From contig NZ_LKEG01000056.1 of NCBI RefSeq assembly GCF_001645105.1, positions 14,984 through 59,950 on the forward strand: a stretch of DNA of 44,967 nucleotides, in the 5' to 3' direction. The DNA is from Pseudomonas marginalis (GTDB lineage: Bacteria; Pseudomonadota; Gammaproteobacteria; Pseudomonadales; Pseudomonadaceae). The translations under genes were made by a program, and so were the position numbers. This document shows, piece after piece, positions 9,317 to 18,953 of this stretch (positions are counted from its first letter, which is position 1; every line of letters starts with the position of its first letter). The notes below the pieces were generated by a model. It was given only the letters and a program-made list of their open reading frames with translations, was not told where the DNA came from and did not search any database.

Positions 9317-9408
9317 GAACTGAGAGCCTGATGAGTTGCGCGAAGGCGGCCATTATAAAGGCGACTACACAGTGGCGGGCGCTTTTGTAATGGATTGGCT
9401 GGAGCCAA

Positions 9409-9506
9409 TGTGGGAGGGGGCTTGCGGTGGTGGGTGGGGTTATTCCTCCAGATCTAGTGGGGCTGCTTCGCAGCCCAGCGCGGGGCAAGCCCGCTCACCA
9501 CAGGAA
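9409..9506. repeat. Degenerate or hybrid REP element
   Basis: The left arm is the common GTGGGAGGGGGCTTGC motif. The right arm instead reads GCGGGGCAAGCCCGCTCACC, which resembles a second REP family seen at 37117. A GGCTGCTTCGCAGCC hairpin lies between them. The element fills the gap between truA and fimV. Confidence 0.6.
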
Positions 9507-9550
9507 GCCCGATCACCATGGCAAGCCCCACACTGGATTTGCGTCGCCCG

Positions 9551-12118
9551 TTAAATACGGCCGAGCATTTCCTTGGCCTCGCCACGCTGCGCCTCGTCAC
9601 CCTCGGTCAGCACTTCGGAGAGGATGTCCCGTGCGCCGTCCGCATCACCCATGTCGATATAGGCCTGGGCCAGGTCGAGCTTGGTTGCCACTTCGTCTGT
9701 GCCGGAAAGGAAGTCGAACTCCGGCTCGTCATCGCCCATTGCCGCGTCTTCCGCGGTGAACGATGGTTCGATGGACGGGTGCTCCAAGCTCTGGGACAGA
9801 CGGTCCAGCTCGGCGTTGACATCATCCAGCTCCGACGCGAACGCATCAGGCTTGGCGCCCGCTTCCGGCTCATCGGCCAGGGACAGGTCGAAATCTTCCG
9901 GCAGGTCGAAGTCGTCCAGTGCCGCAGGCGTCAAGGTCGGCGGCTCGACGGCCGGCACGTCCTTCATCTGGTCTTCCAGGCCTGAGAGGAAGTCGTCATC
10001 GGATTGCGCCGAAGCCGGCGCATCCAGTTGCAGGTCCAGGTCGAAGTCCGACAGGTCATCGGGGCTGGCGTTGGCTTCGGTCTGCTGCTTCAGAAGCGAC
10101 TCGAAGGTCTGCTGATCGTCCTTGACCTCCGCTGGGGAGGCTTCTTCCAGGTCGTCCAGGCTCAGATCGAAATCGGTGTCAAAAGCCTCCGGTTGCGCAG
10201 GCGCCGGCTTGTCTTCGAGCAAATCCTTAACGTATTGAGCATCCAGGGCAGCGGCGGCCACCGCCGCGCTGACACCCGCCGCCAACACGGCCATGGCCGG
10301 GAAGCGACTCTTGAGCTGCTCGACCTGGGCATGGTTTTCACCATTGGCCACCAGTTGACGCTCCTGGCTCACGAAGCCGTCCTTGTCGTTTTGCAAACCG
10401 TAGACTTCCATCAGCTTCAAACGCAGATCGCTGCGCTTGGGCTCATGCTTGATCGCCTGCTGCAATACATCGGCGGCCTGGTTCAGGTGGCCACGATCGA
10501 TATGGGATTGAGCTTGGGCCAACGCATCGTTGGCGTTTACCGGGGCGACAGCAACGGCCAGCGGCGCCAGCACGGAAGCAACGGTCGGCACAACGACAGC
10601 CGGCTCAGCCACCGGGGCCGGTGCTGGCGCAGCGGCCAGCTTGACGTTTGGCGGCGGCACTTCCAGGCCTTCGAAGCTGTCCGGCGGAAGGTCGTGGTCG
10701 ATGTTCGAGGTGAACACCGGCTCTTCAGCCAGGGCCCGCGCCATGCGCAGGTGCTTTTCCTCTTCGAGGCGTGCGTTGCGATGGCGCGCCCACAACAGCA
10801 GGAGCAACAGCACCAGCAGGCCTGCCGCACCGCCGACCACGCCGAGTACGATCGGGTTGGTCAGCACGTCATTGAATTTACCTTCGGTGCTGTCAGGCGC
10901 TGCATCCGCCTTGACCGGCTCAGGCGCGGGCGCGGCGGGCGCTGGGGTAGCGGTAGTGGTGGCGGCATCGGGCGCGGCCGGGGCAGACGGGGCAGCCGCC
11001 GGCTCGCCGGCCAACTGCGCGGGCATCGCCGCCGTGGCCGAAGCGGCCGGGACACCCTTTTCAGCCTGTAGACGCGCGAGTTGATCGTTTTTCAGTTGAA
11101 TCAGCTTTTGCAGCTTGTCCAACTGGCTTTGCAGGTCGGCAGCGCGGCTTTTCAGCTCTTCGTTGTCGCGACGGGTGGTGTCCAGTTGCTCCTGGGTCAT
11201 CGCCAGTTTGTCGCTCAGCGCCGCGCTATCGCCCGCCTTGCCCTTGGCGCCCTTCTTGGCCGCCTCGGCCGACACCAGGCTCAAGTTGTCCTTGGCGTTG
11301 GTGCTTGCAGGCGCATTGCCAGCCTGGGTGCGCTTGGTGGCGTCCAGCTGCTGCTTGCCCACCGCAGGATTGGTTGCGGCACGTCGCCCCTGGCGCCAGG
11401 CGGCGTTCTGCGCGCTCACTTCGGCAATCGCCTGGGGTTGCGGCAGTGCGGTGCTTTGTACGGTATCCGGCAGGCGCAGGACGTGACCGGTTTTAAGGCG
11501 GTTGATATTGCCGTCGATAAACGCGTCCGGGTTCAGCGCCTGGATCGCCAGCATGGTCTGCTGAACCGAGCCGCCATTACGGTTCTTCGCGGCAATTTCC
11601 CACAAGGTGTCGCGCGGCGTGGTGGTGTGCTGTGCGGGTTTGCTCACGGCCGGCGCTGTGCTGGACGGCGCTGCCAGGCGCGGTGCCGGCGCGGCGGTCG
11701 TCGGTGCGGGCTGGTCGAACTTGGCCGGGTCGAGCAAAACGCTGTAGTCGCGCATCAAACGGCCATTAGGCCATTGCACCTGCAGCAGGAAACGTACGTA
11801 GGCGTCCGGCAACGGCTTGCTGGAGGTGACACGCACCACGCTGCGGCCGTTGGGATTGACCACCGGAGTGAACGTCAAGTCATTGAGAAATGCCTGGCGA
11901 TCAACACCGGCATCCACAAACGCCTGGGACGAGGCCAGGCTCGGGGTGATCTCGGAAGCCGTGAGGCCACCGACATCGAGCAATTCGATTTCCACCGCCA
12001 ACGGCTGGTTCAACTTCGACTTGAGGGTCATCTCCCCCAGCTGCAGCGCCTGCGCCATACCGGAGGACAGCGCCGAGGCGGCCGCTATTGCTAACACCAG
12101 TTTGCGAACTTGAACCAT
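9551..12118 (-). CDS. fimV: FimV/HubP-type polar hub protein
   Basis: A large inner-membrane protein of 855 residues. In Pseudomonas it binds peptidoglycan and organises type IV pilus assembly, twitching and cAMP signalling at the cell pole. The start MVQVRKLVLAIAAAS follows AAGGATGAGG and begins a signal peptide ending near AQA (about 24). A FimV N-terminal region follows, then a LysM-like peptidoglycan-binding segment (about 165-225), a coiled coil (about 300-350), an Ala/Pro linker, a transmembrane helix (about 425-445, VVGGAAGLLVLLLLLLW), and a very acidic cytoplasmic part with TPR-like helices ending in the conserved FimV C-terminal cap (KLDLAQAYIDMGD). The position matches P. aeruginosa. 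Linker lengths vary between species. Confidence 0.94.
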   Translation of the reverse strand: MVQVRKLVLAIAAASALSSGMAQALQLGEMTLKSKLNQPLAVEIELLDVGGLTASEITPSLASSQAFVDAGVDRQAFLNDLTFTPVVNPNGRSVVRVTSSKPLPDAYVRFLLQVQWPNGRLMRDYSVLLDPAKFDQPAPTTAAPAPRLAAPSSTAPAVSKPAQHTTTPRDTLWEIAAKNRNGGSVQQTMLAIQALNPDAFIDGNINRLKTGHVLRLPDTVQSTALPQPQAIAEVSAQNAAWRQGRRAATNPAVGKQQLDATKRTQAGNAPASTNAKDNLSLVSAEAAKKGAKGKAGDSAALSDKLAMTQEQLDTTRRDNEELKSRAADLQSQLDKLQKLIQLKNDQLARLQAEKGVPAASATAAMPAQLAGEPAAAPSAPAAPDAATTTATPAPAAPAPEPVKADAAPDSTEGKFNDVLTNPIVLGVVGGAAGLLVLLLLLLWARHRNARLEEEKHLRMARALAEEPVFTSNIDHDLPPDSFEGLEVPPPNVKLAAAPAPAPVAEPAVVVPTVASVLAPLAVAVAPVNANDALAQAQSHIDRGHLNQAADVLQQAIKHEPKRSDLRLKLMEVYGLQNDKDGFVSQERQLVANGENHAQVEQLKSRFPAMAVLAAGVSAAVAAAALDAQYVKDLLEDKPAPAQPEAFDTDFDLSLDDLEEASPAEVKDDQQTFESLLKQQTEANASPDDLSDFDLDLQLDAPASAQSDDDFLSGLEDQMKDVPAVEPPTLTPAALDDFDLPEDFDLSLADEPEAGAKPDAFASELDDVNAELDRLSQSLEHPSIEPSFTAEDAAMGDDEPEFDFLSGTDEVATKLDLAQAYIDMGDADGARDILSEVLTEGDEAQRGEAKEMLGRI

Positions 12119-12278
12119 AGCCTCATCCTTTTTGAACACTCCCCGGCCTGCGAGAAGGTTGGTAACCGCTGCCATAAGGCATGGCGAGCCGATAGGTCAC
12201 CGACGCGCAACTTTTCCTACCTGGGGCCAAGCATAGCGCCTGGCTAGAATCAATCTACAAATTGCCGCCAAGTATCTT

Positions 12279-13289
12279 TTACGCAAGGCCTTTTATCAAC
12301 AACTGCGCCAGCTGTACGGCATTCAGCGCGGCGGCTTTGCGTACGTTATCTGACGTCAGCCACAGATTTAGTTCCGCCGGGTCATCCACGCCCGCACGAA
12401 CCCGCCCTACATAGATCACATCCTGGCCCACGGCGTCACCCACCGCCGTAGGGTAGTCGCCCTCGTCCACCAGCTCTATACCTGGGGCTGCGTCGAGTAG
12501 GCGGTTCACGGCAGCGAGGTCCACCGGTGCTCCCAGTTGCAGAGACACAGTCAGGCTATCGCCAAAAAACACCGGGGCTTGAACGCAAGTTGCGGAAATC
12601 TTTAGCAAAGGTAATTCCAGCACTGCGCGCAGTTCGTGTACCAGGCGCTTTTCCAAGGCGGTATGACCTTGGGCGTCCGGCGTGCCGACTTGTGCCAACA
12701 CATTGAAGGCGACCTGGCGATCAAAGAATTTCGGCTCCAGCGGGCGCATATTCAGCAGCTCGGCGGTTTGCCGGGCCAGCTCGCTGACGGCCTCACGGCC
12801 CTGGGACGACATCGCCAGGCTGGCGGTGACGCTCACGCGCTGGATATCCAGCACGCCACGCAAGGGGGCGAGGACGACTGCCAAGTTGGTCGCCGACGGG
12901 CTTGGGCTGCCGATCTGGAACGGCTTACTCAGGCCGTCCAGCACATGGGCATTGGCTTCCGGCACCACTTGCGGCGCCTGCTCGGCCGGCAATGCGCCAG
13001 ACAGATCAATCAACGAGCAGCCCGCCGCCGTGGCACGCGGCGCAAAACTCGAGGTGACCGCCGGCCCCGCCGCAAAGAACGCCAGCTGGACTTTACTGAA
13101 GTCGAACTCGTCAACCTCCCTCACCCGCACGTTCTTGCCGCGAAACGGCACCGATGCACCGGCGGAGTTGCTGCCTGCCAGCAGATGCAGGGTGCCGACC
13201 GGGAAGTCCAGCTCTTCGAGGATCTGCACCAGGGTTTCACCTACGGTGCCGGTGGCGCCGATCACGGCGATATCAAAGGTCGGGTTCAT
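12279..13289 (-). CDS. usg: Asd-like paralog lacking catalytic residues (Usg family)
   Basis: A 336-residue member of the aspartate-semialdehyde dehydrogenase family, usually annotated as a second Asd or as USG-1. The start MNPTFDIAVIG is chosen because it begins directly at the Rossmann strand; the NAD(P) motif GATGTVGETL is intact. The nucleophile region, normally NPNCST, reads SPSPSATN (about 128-135) and has no cysteine. The usual GHS active-site motif reads GDS (D244). The true Asd follows immediately downstream, so this copy is unlikely to be the biosynthetic enzyme. It may be a regulatory or structural pseudoenzyme; its function is unknown to me. Confidence 0.85.
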   Translation of the reverse strand: MNPTFDIAVIGATGTVGETLVQILEELDFPVGTLHLLAGSNSAGASVPFRGKNVRVREVDEFDFSKVQLAFFAAGPAVTSSFAPRATAAGCSLIDLSGALPAEQAPQVVPEANAHVLDGLSKPFQIGSPSPSATNLAVVLAPLRGVLDIQRVSVTASLAMSSQGREAVSELARQTAELLNMRPLEPKFFDRQVAFNVLAQVGTPDAQGHTALEKRLVHELRAVLELPLLKISATCVQAPVFFGDSLTVSLQLGAPVDLAAVNRLLDAAPGIELVDEGDYPTAVGDAVGQDVIYVGRVRAGVDDPAELNLWLTSDNVRKAAALNAVQLAQLLIKGLA

Positions 13290-13384
13290 GGGGACTGCCT
13301 CGGGCATTGCGGGGGGAGCGGCACTTTACCGGGTGGTGGGGGGCGAGGCAATTAAGCTGGGATTTGTGGCGTGGCTGATGGCCA

Positions 13385-13460
13385 TATCGGGGGCAAGCCC
13401 CCTCCCACATTTGGGCGCGTTCGCAAATCAAGGGTGGGAGGGGGCTTGCCCCGATGAGGC
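13385..13460. repeat. REPIN (two inverted REPs)
   Basis: ATCGGGGGCAAGCCCCC...CCCACATTTG is followed by its inverted partner GGGTGGGAGGGGGCTTGCCCC after about 20 nt. It lies in the usg-asd gap, just beyond the asd terminator. Confidence 0.9.
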
Positions 13461-13472
13461 CCGACCAAACAA

Positions 13473-13509
13473 CAAAAAACCCGCGCCTGTCACCAGAACG
13501 CGGGTTTCT
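13473..13509 (-). terminator. Rho-independent terminator after asd
   Basis: On the minus strand the sequence reads AAACCCGCG, a 13-nt loop, then CGCGGGTTTTTTG. A perfect 9-bp stem followed by a T-run begins about 20 nt past the asd stop. Confidence 0.88.
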
Positions 13510-13526
13510 GTTACGGCCTCAAGCGA

Positions 13527-14639
13527 TCAACGCTCCAGCAGAATCCGCAGCATGCGGCGCAGCGGTTCGGCCGCGCCCCACAGCAGCTGGTCGCCTACGG
13601 TGAACGCGCCCAGGAACTGGCTGCCCATGTTCAGCTTGCGCAGACGGCCTACCGGTACATTCAGGGTGCCGGTGACCTTGGTCGGGCTCAGCTCCTGCAT
13701 GCTGATGTCGCGGTTGTTCGGCACCAGCTTGACCCAGGGGTTGTGCTGGCTGATCAACGCTTCGATATCGGCGATCGGCACGTCTTTGTTCAGCTTGATG
13801 GTCAGCGCCTGGCTGTGGCAGCGCATCGCGCCGATACGCACGCAGATGCCGTCCACCGGGATCGGGCTCTTGAAGCGGCCGAGGATCTTGTTGGTCTCGG
13901 CCTGGGCCTTCCACTCTTCGCGGCTCTGGCCGTTCGGCAGCTCTTTGTCGATCCAGGGGATCAGGCTGCCGGCCAATGGCACGCCGAAGTTCTCGGTCGG
14001 GTACGCCTCGCTGCGCATGGCTTCAGCCACACGGCGGTCGATGTCGAGGATCGCGCTGGCCGGGTCGGCCAGTTGATCGGCGACGGCAGCGTGGGTCGCG
14101 CCCATTTGCTTGATCAGTTCGCGCATGTTCTGCGCGCCGGCCCCGGAGGCCGCCTGATAAGTCATGGCGCTCATCCACTCGACCAGGCCGGCTTCGAACA
14201 GGCCACCCAGGCCCATCAGCATCAGGCTGACGGTGCAGTTGCCGCCGACGTAGTTCTTGGTGCCGGCGTCCAGTTGCTGGTCGATGACCTTGCGGTTCAC
14301 CGGGTCAAGGATGATCACCGCATCATCCTGCATGCGCAGGCTGGAGGCGGCGTCGATCCAGTAACCCTGCCAGCCGGCTTCGCGCAGCTTGGGGAAGACT
14401 TCGCTGGTGTAGTCGCCACCCTGACAGGTCAGAATCACGTCGAGGGTTTTCAGCTCTTCAATGTTGTAGGCGTCCTTGAGCGGAGCAATATCCTTGCCCA
14501 CGGACGGCCCTTGGCCACCCACGTTCGAAGTGGTGAAAAACACCGGCTCAATAAGATCGAAATCCTGCTCTTCCAGCATCCGCTGCATGAGCACGGAACC
14601 GACCATACCGCGCCAACCGATCAGACCTACACGTTTCAT
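13527..14639 (-). CDS. asd: Aspartate-semialdehyde dehydrogenase Asd
   Basis: Makes aspartate semialdehyde from aspartyl phosphate with NADPH, the branch point to lysine/diaminopimelate, threonine and methionine. At 370 residues it is the Gram-negative long form. The nucleotide-binding motif is GLIGWRGMVGS at the N-terminus, the catalytic cysteine is C135 in GGNCTVSL, and the active-site histidine is H275 in RCHSQAL. Unlike its neighbour, it has the complete catalytic set. It is downstream of leuB on the same strand (64-nt gap) and ends at a clear terminator. Confidence 0.97.
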   Translation of the reverse strand: MKRVGLIGWRGMVGSVLMQRMLEEQDFDLIEPVFFTTSNVGGQGPSVGKDIAPLKDAYNIEELKTLDVILTCQGGDYTSEVFPKLREAGWQGYWIDAASSLRMQDDAVIILDPVNRKVIDQQLDAGTKNYVGGNCTVSLMLMGLGGLFEAGLVEWMSAMTYQAASGAGAQNMRELIKQMGATHAAVADQLADPASAILDIDRRVAEAMRSEAYPTENFGVPLAGSLIPWIDKELPNGQSREEWKAQAETNKILGRFKSPIPVDGICVRIGAMRCHSQALTIKLNKDVPIADIEALISQHNPWVKLVPNNRDISMQELSPTKVTGTLNVPVGRLRKLNMGSQFLGAFTVGDQLLWGAAEPLRRMLRILLER

Positions 14640-14703
14640 CGCAACTACACCTTGTTAAAAAGTGGGCCGCCTTGCAGCAACAACTGCAAGCGGGCCCGAG
14701 AGA

Positions 14704-15786
<1,083 letters not shown>

Positions 15787-15839
15787 GCGTTCCTCATTTC
15801 ATCAAGCGACCCGCCCGTGGGCAGGTCGGGAAAAATCAA

Positions 15840-16604
15840 TCAGCGTTCGGCAAAGACCACCAGCACGTCGGTGCTGAAGGTGCCGTCGGCTTGAATTTCG
15901 TAGTAATCGCGCACTTCCTGGCCCATCGCCTGTTGCAGCTCAAGGATCGCGGCACGCAACACCTCTGGCGTGCGCATGCGCTCGACCCAGGAGGTGTATT
16001 CCAGGCGCAAACGCTGGCGGCTACTGTTGCGCACGTGCAGACCGGTTTCGCTGAGCTGCTGCATCCACTCGGCGGCGGAGTAATCGCGCACGTGGCTGGT
16101 GTCGCGCAGCACTTCGGCGGTTTGCAGGTAAGTGTCCAACAGCGGGCTGCCCGGTGACAAGACGTCGACGAACGCCACCACGCCGCCCGGCTTGAGCACG
16201 CGGCGCACTTCGCGCAGGGCCAGGCGAAGGTCGCTCCAGTGGTGGGCCGAATAACGGCTGAACACGAAGTCGAACTCACCGTCGGCGAACGGCAGGCGTT
16301 CGGCGGCGCCCTGTACGGTGCGGATGTTCTCAAAGCCGCGGTCTACCGCAGCGGTGGCGACGACGTCGAGCATCTGCTGGGAGAGGTCATAGGCCACGAC
16401 CTCTTTAACCAGCGGCGCCATATTGAAACTCACATGACCGGCACCGCAACCCAGGTCCAGCAGTCGCGCAGCGCCCTGCCCGGCCAGTTCGGCCTGCAGC
16501 AGCGCGAATTCGGTGCCTTGGGCGTGTACGGCACTGCTCAGGTAGGCCGAGGCTTGCTCGCCGAATTGTTTTTGCACGACTTGGGTGTGGGCGGTGGCGG
16601 TCAT
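15840..16604 (-). CDS. Class I SAM-dependent methyltransferase
   Basis: A 254-residue Rossmann-fold methyltransferase of the UbiE/methyltransf_11 type. SAM-binding motif I is LLDLGCGAGHVS (about 47-58), the motif II acidic residue is in VVAYDLS, and post-motifs are FDFVFSRYSAHHWSD and VLKPGGVVAFVDV. A HHW at the end of motif IV is seen in related small-molecule methyltransferases. It sits between leuD and leuB and is conserved there in pseudomonads, but no role in leucine synthesis is known to me. The substrate cannot be deduced; ubiquinone-type or small carboxylate substrates are possible. Confidence 0.9.
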   Translation of the reverse strand: MTATAHTQVVQKQFGEQASAYLSSAVHAQGTEFALLQAELAGQGAARLLDLGCGAGHVSFNMAPLVKEVVAYDLSQQMLDVVATAAVDRGFENIRTVQGAAERLPFADGEFDFVFSRYSAHHWSDLRLALREVRRVLKPGGVVAFVDVLSPGSPLLDTYLQTAEVLRDTSHVRDYSAAEWMQQLSETGLHVRNSSRQRLRLEYTSWVERMRTPEVLRAAILELQQAMGQEVRDYYEIQADGTFSTDVLVVFAER

Positions 16605-16640
16605 GGTGTTTCCCCTGAGATTGGTGTTGTTAACACTGGC

Positions 16641-16728
16641 CTCATCGGGGGCAAGCCCCCTCCCACAGGGGAACGCATTCCAAATGTGGGAGGGGCGGTG
16701 CGACGATTCGACTTGCCCCCGATAGCGG
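16641..16728. repeat. REPIN with an interrupted arm
   Basis: The left REP ATCGGGGGCAAGCCCCCTCC is intact. The right inverted REP is split: GTGGGAGGGG, then an extra segment CGGTGCGACGATTCGA, then CTTGCCCCCGAT. It lies in the 138-nt leuD-methyltransferase gap. Confidence 0.85.
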
Positions 16729-16742
16729 CGGTCCTGCTTACC

Positions 16743-17384
16743 TCAATCACGAAACAACCAAGGCTGGCTCGCCCGGTGCTTGGCTTCAAACGCGGCAATC
16801 GCATCGCCGTCCTGCAAAGTCAGGCCGATATCGTCCAGGCCGTTGATCAGGCAGTGCTTACGGAACGCATCCACTTCAAAGTGATACACCTTGCCGTCCG
16901 GACGCGTCACGGTTTGCGCGGCCAGGTCGACGGTCAACTGGTAGCCCTCTTCGGCTTCCACCTGCTTGAACAGCTCGTCGACTTCGGCATCGCTCAAGAT
17001 GATCGGCAACAGGCCGTTCTTGAAGCTGTTGTTGAAGAAGATGTCCGCGTAGCTCGGCGCGATGATGCTGCGAAAGCCATATTCTTCCAGCGCCCACGGC
17101 GCGTGCTCACGGCTGGAGCCGCAGCCGAAGTTTTCCCGCGCCAGCAGCACGCTGGCGCCCTGGTAACGCTCGGCGTTGAGCACGAAGTCCTTGTTCAACG
17201 GGCGCTTGGAGTTATCCTGGTAGGCGTAGCCCACGTCCAGGTAGCGCCACTCGTCGAACAGGTTCGGGCCGAAACCGGTGCGCTTGATCGACTTCAAGAA
17301 CTGCTTGGGGATGATCTGGTCGGTGTCGACGTTGGCACGGTCCAAAGGGGCGACAAGGCCAGTGTGTTGAGTAAAAGCACGCAT
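16743..17384 (-). CDS. leuD: 3-isopropylmalate dehydratase small subunit LeuD
   Basis: Swivel-domain subunit that completes the LeuC active site for interconversion of 2- and 3-isopropylmalate. At 213 residues it is the bacterial type. Visible landmarks are NVDTDQIIPKQFLK at about 18-31 and FGCGSSREHAPWAL near 86-99, the loop that contacts substrate. It starts 10 nt after leuC, so leuCD are cotranscribed and presumably coupled. Confidence 0.97.
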   Translation of the reverse strand: MRAFTQHTGLVAPLDRANVDTDQIIPKQFLKSIKRTGFGPNLFDEWRYLDVGYAYQDNSKRPLNKDFVLNAERYQGASVLLARENFGCGSSREHAPWALEEYGFRSIIAPSYADIFFNNSFKNGLLPIILSDAEVDELFKQVEAEEGYQLTVDLAAQTVTRPDGKVYHFEVDAFRKHCLINGLDDIGLTLQDGDAIAAFEAKHRASQPWLFRD

Positions 17385-17394
17385 CGGGTATTCC

Positions 17395-18813
17395 TCAGAT
17401 CAATTCGCGAACGTCGATGAAACGACCGTTGACGGCAGCGGCAGCGGCCATGGCCGGGCTGACCAGGTGGGTACGCCCGCCGGCGCCCTGACGCCCTTCG
17501 AAGTTACGGTTGGAGGTGGACGCGCAATGCTCGCCCGACTCCAGGCGGTCGGGGTTCATCGCCAGGCACATCGAGCAGCCCGGCTCACGCCATTCAAAAC
17601 CGGCTTCGAGGAAGATCTTATCGAGGCCTTCAGCTTCTGCCTGGGCTTTCACCAGGCCTGAACCCGGCACCACGATCGCCTGCTTGATGGTCGAGGCGAC
17701 TTTGCGGCCCTTGGCGATCACCGCCGCGGCGCGCAGGTCTTCGATCCGCGAGTTGGTGCAGGAACCGATGAATACGCGATCCAACTGAATGTCAGTAATC
17801 GCCTGGTTGGCTTTCAACCCCATGTACTTCAGCGCGCGCTCGATGGAACCACGCTTGACCAGGTCAGCCTCTTTAGCCGGATCCGGCACGTTCTGGTCAA
17901 CCGCCAGAACCATTTCCGGCGAAGTGCCCCAGCTGACTTGCGGCTTGATCTGGGCCGCGTCCAGCTCGACCACCGTGTCGAACACCGCATCGGCGTCGGA
18001 CACCAAGTCTTTCCAGGCTTCCACCGCTGCATCCCAATCCGCGCCTGCAGGTGCGAATGGACGCCCCTTGACGTAGTCGACGGTCTTTTCATCCGCCGCC
18101 ACCATGCCCACACGGGCACCGGCTTCGATGGACATGTTGCAGATGGTCATGCGGCCTTCGATCGACAAGTCGCGAATCGCACTGCCGGCAAACTCGATGG
18201 CATGGCCGTTACCGCCGGCGGTACCGATCTTGCCGATCACCGCGAGCACGATGTCCTTGGCGGTCACGCCGAACGGCAACGTGCCTTCGACCTTCACCAA
18301 CATATTCTTCATCTTTTTGGCGACCAGGCACTGGGTGGCGAACACATGTTCCACCTCGGAAGTGCCGATGCCGTGGGCCAAGGCGCCAAACGCACCGTGG
18401 GTGGAGGTGTGGGAATCGCCGCAGACCACGGTCATGCCGGGCAAGGTGGCGCCCTGCTCCGGGCCGATCACGTGCACGATGCCTTGACGCACGTCATTCA
18501 TCTTGAATTCGGTGATGCCATATTCGTCGCAGTAGTCGTCGAGGGTCTGCACCTGCAAACGCGACACTTGGTCGGCAATGGCTTCGATACCACCCTTGCG
18601 CTCAGGGGTCGTGGGTACGTTGTGGTCCGGGGTGGCGATGATGGAATCGACGCGCCAAGGCTTGCGCCCGGCCAGCCGCAGGCCTTCGAACGCTTGGGGC
18701 GAGGTCACTTCATGGATGATGTGACGGTCGATATAGATCAGCGACGAGCCATCGTCGCGCCGTTTCACTTCATGGGAATCCCAAAGCTTGTCGTAAAGCG
18801 TTTTGCCGGCCAT
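17395..18813 (-). CDS. leuC: 3-isopropylmalate dehydratase large subunit LeuC
   Basis: The [4Fe-4S] subunit of isopropylmalate isomerase, 472 residues, normal length for the aconitase-like LeuC of proteobacteria. Cluster cysteines are visible in GSCTNSRIEDLR and in the CSMC motif of EPGCSMCLAMNP. Other signatures are VCGDSHTSTHGAFG and the N-terminal HEVTSPQAFEGLR. It is the first gene of the leuCD pair and diverges from a LysR regulator across about 140 nt, so leucine-pathway control by that regulator is plausible. Confidence 0.97.
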   Translation of the reverse strand: MAGKTLYDKLWDSHEVKRRDDGSSLIYIDRHIIHEVTSPQAFEGLRLAGRKPWRVDSIIATPDHNVPTTPERKGGIEAIADQVSRLQVQTLDDYCDEYGITEFKMNDVRQGIVHVIGPEQGATLPGMTVVCGDSHTSTHGAFGALAHGIGTSEVEHVFATQCLVAKKMKNMLVKVEGTLPFGVTAKDIVLAVIGKIGTAGGNGHAIEFAGSAIRDLSIEGRMTICNMSIEAGARVGMVAADEKTVDYVKGRPFAPAGADWDAAVEAWKDLVSDADAVFDTVVELDAAQIKPQVSWGTSPEMVLAVDQNVPDPAKEADLVKRGSIERALKYMGLKANQAITDIQLDRVFIGSCTNSRIEDLRAAAVIAKGRKVASTIKQAIVVPGSGLVKAQAEAEGLDKIFLEAGFEWREPGCSMCLAMNPDRLESGEHCASTSNRNFEGRQGAGGRTHLVSPAMAAAAAVNGRFIDVRELI

Positions 18814-18953
18814 CAGTCGGTCCTCATCAGCGGTGTTTCTCTATGCCGGGCTTTTCAATAACCCTTTGGCTTGTGAGGCTGATGGTATGGCGCTACATTA
18901 AATAACTCAAATTCATATTTTTTATGCTTTGGATTACCAACTGGAATACCACC

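Noticed and set aside
10004..11071. 355-codon open frame antisense to fimV
   Set aside because: Arises from Ala/Pro-rich codons of FimV on the other strand; low-complexity Arg/Gly product.
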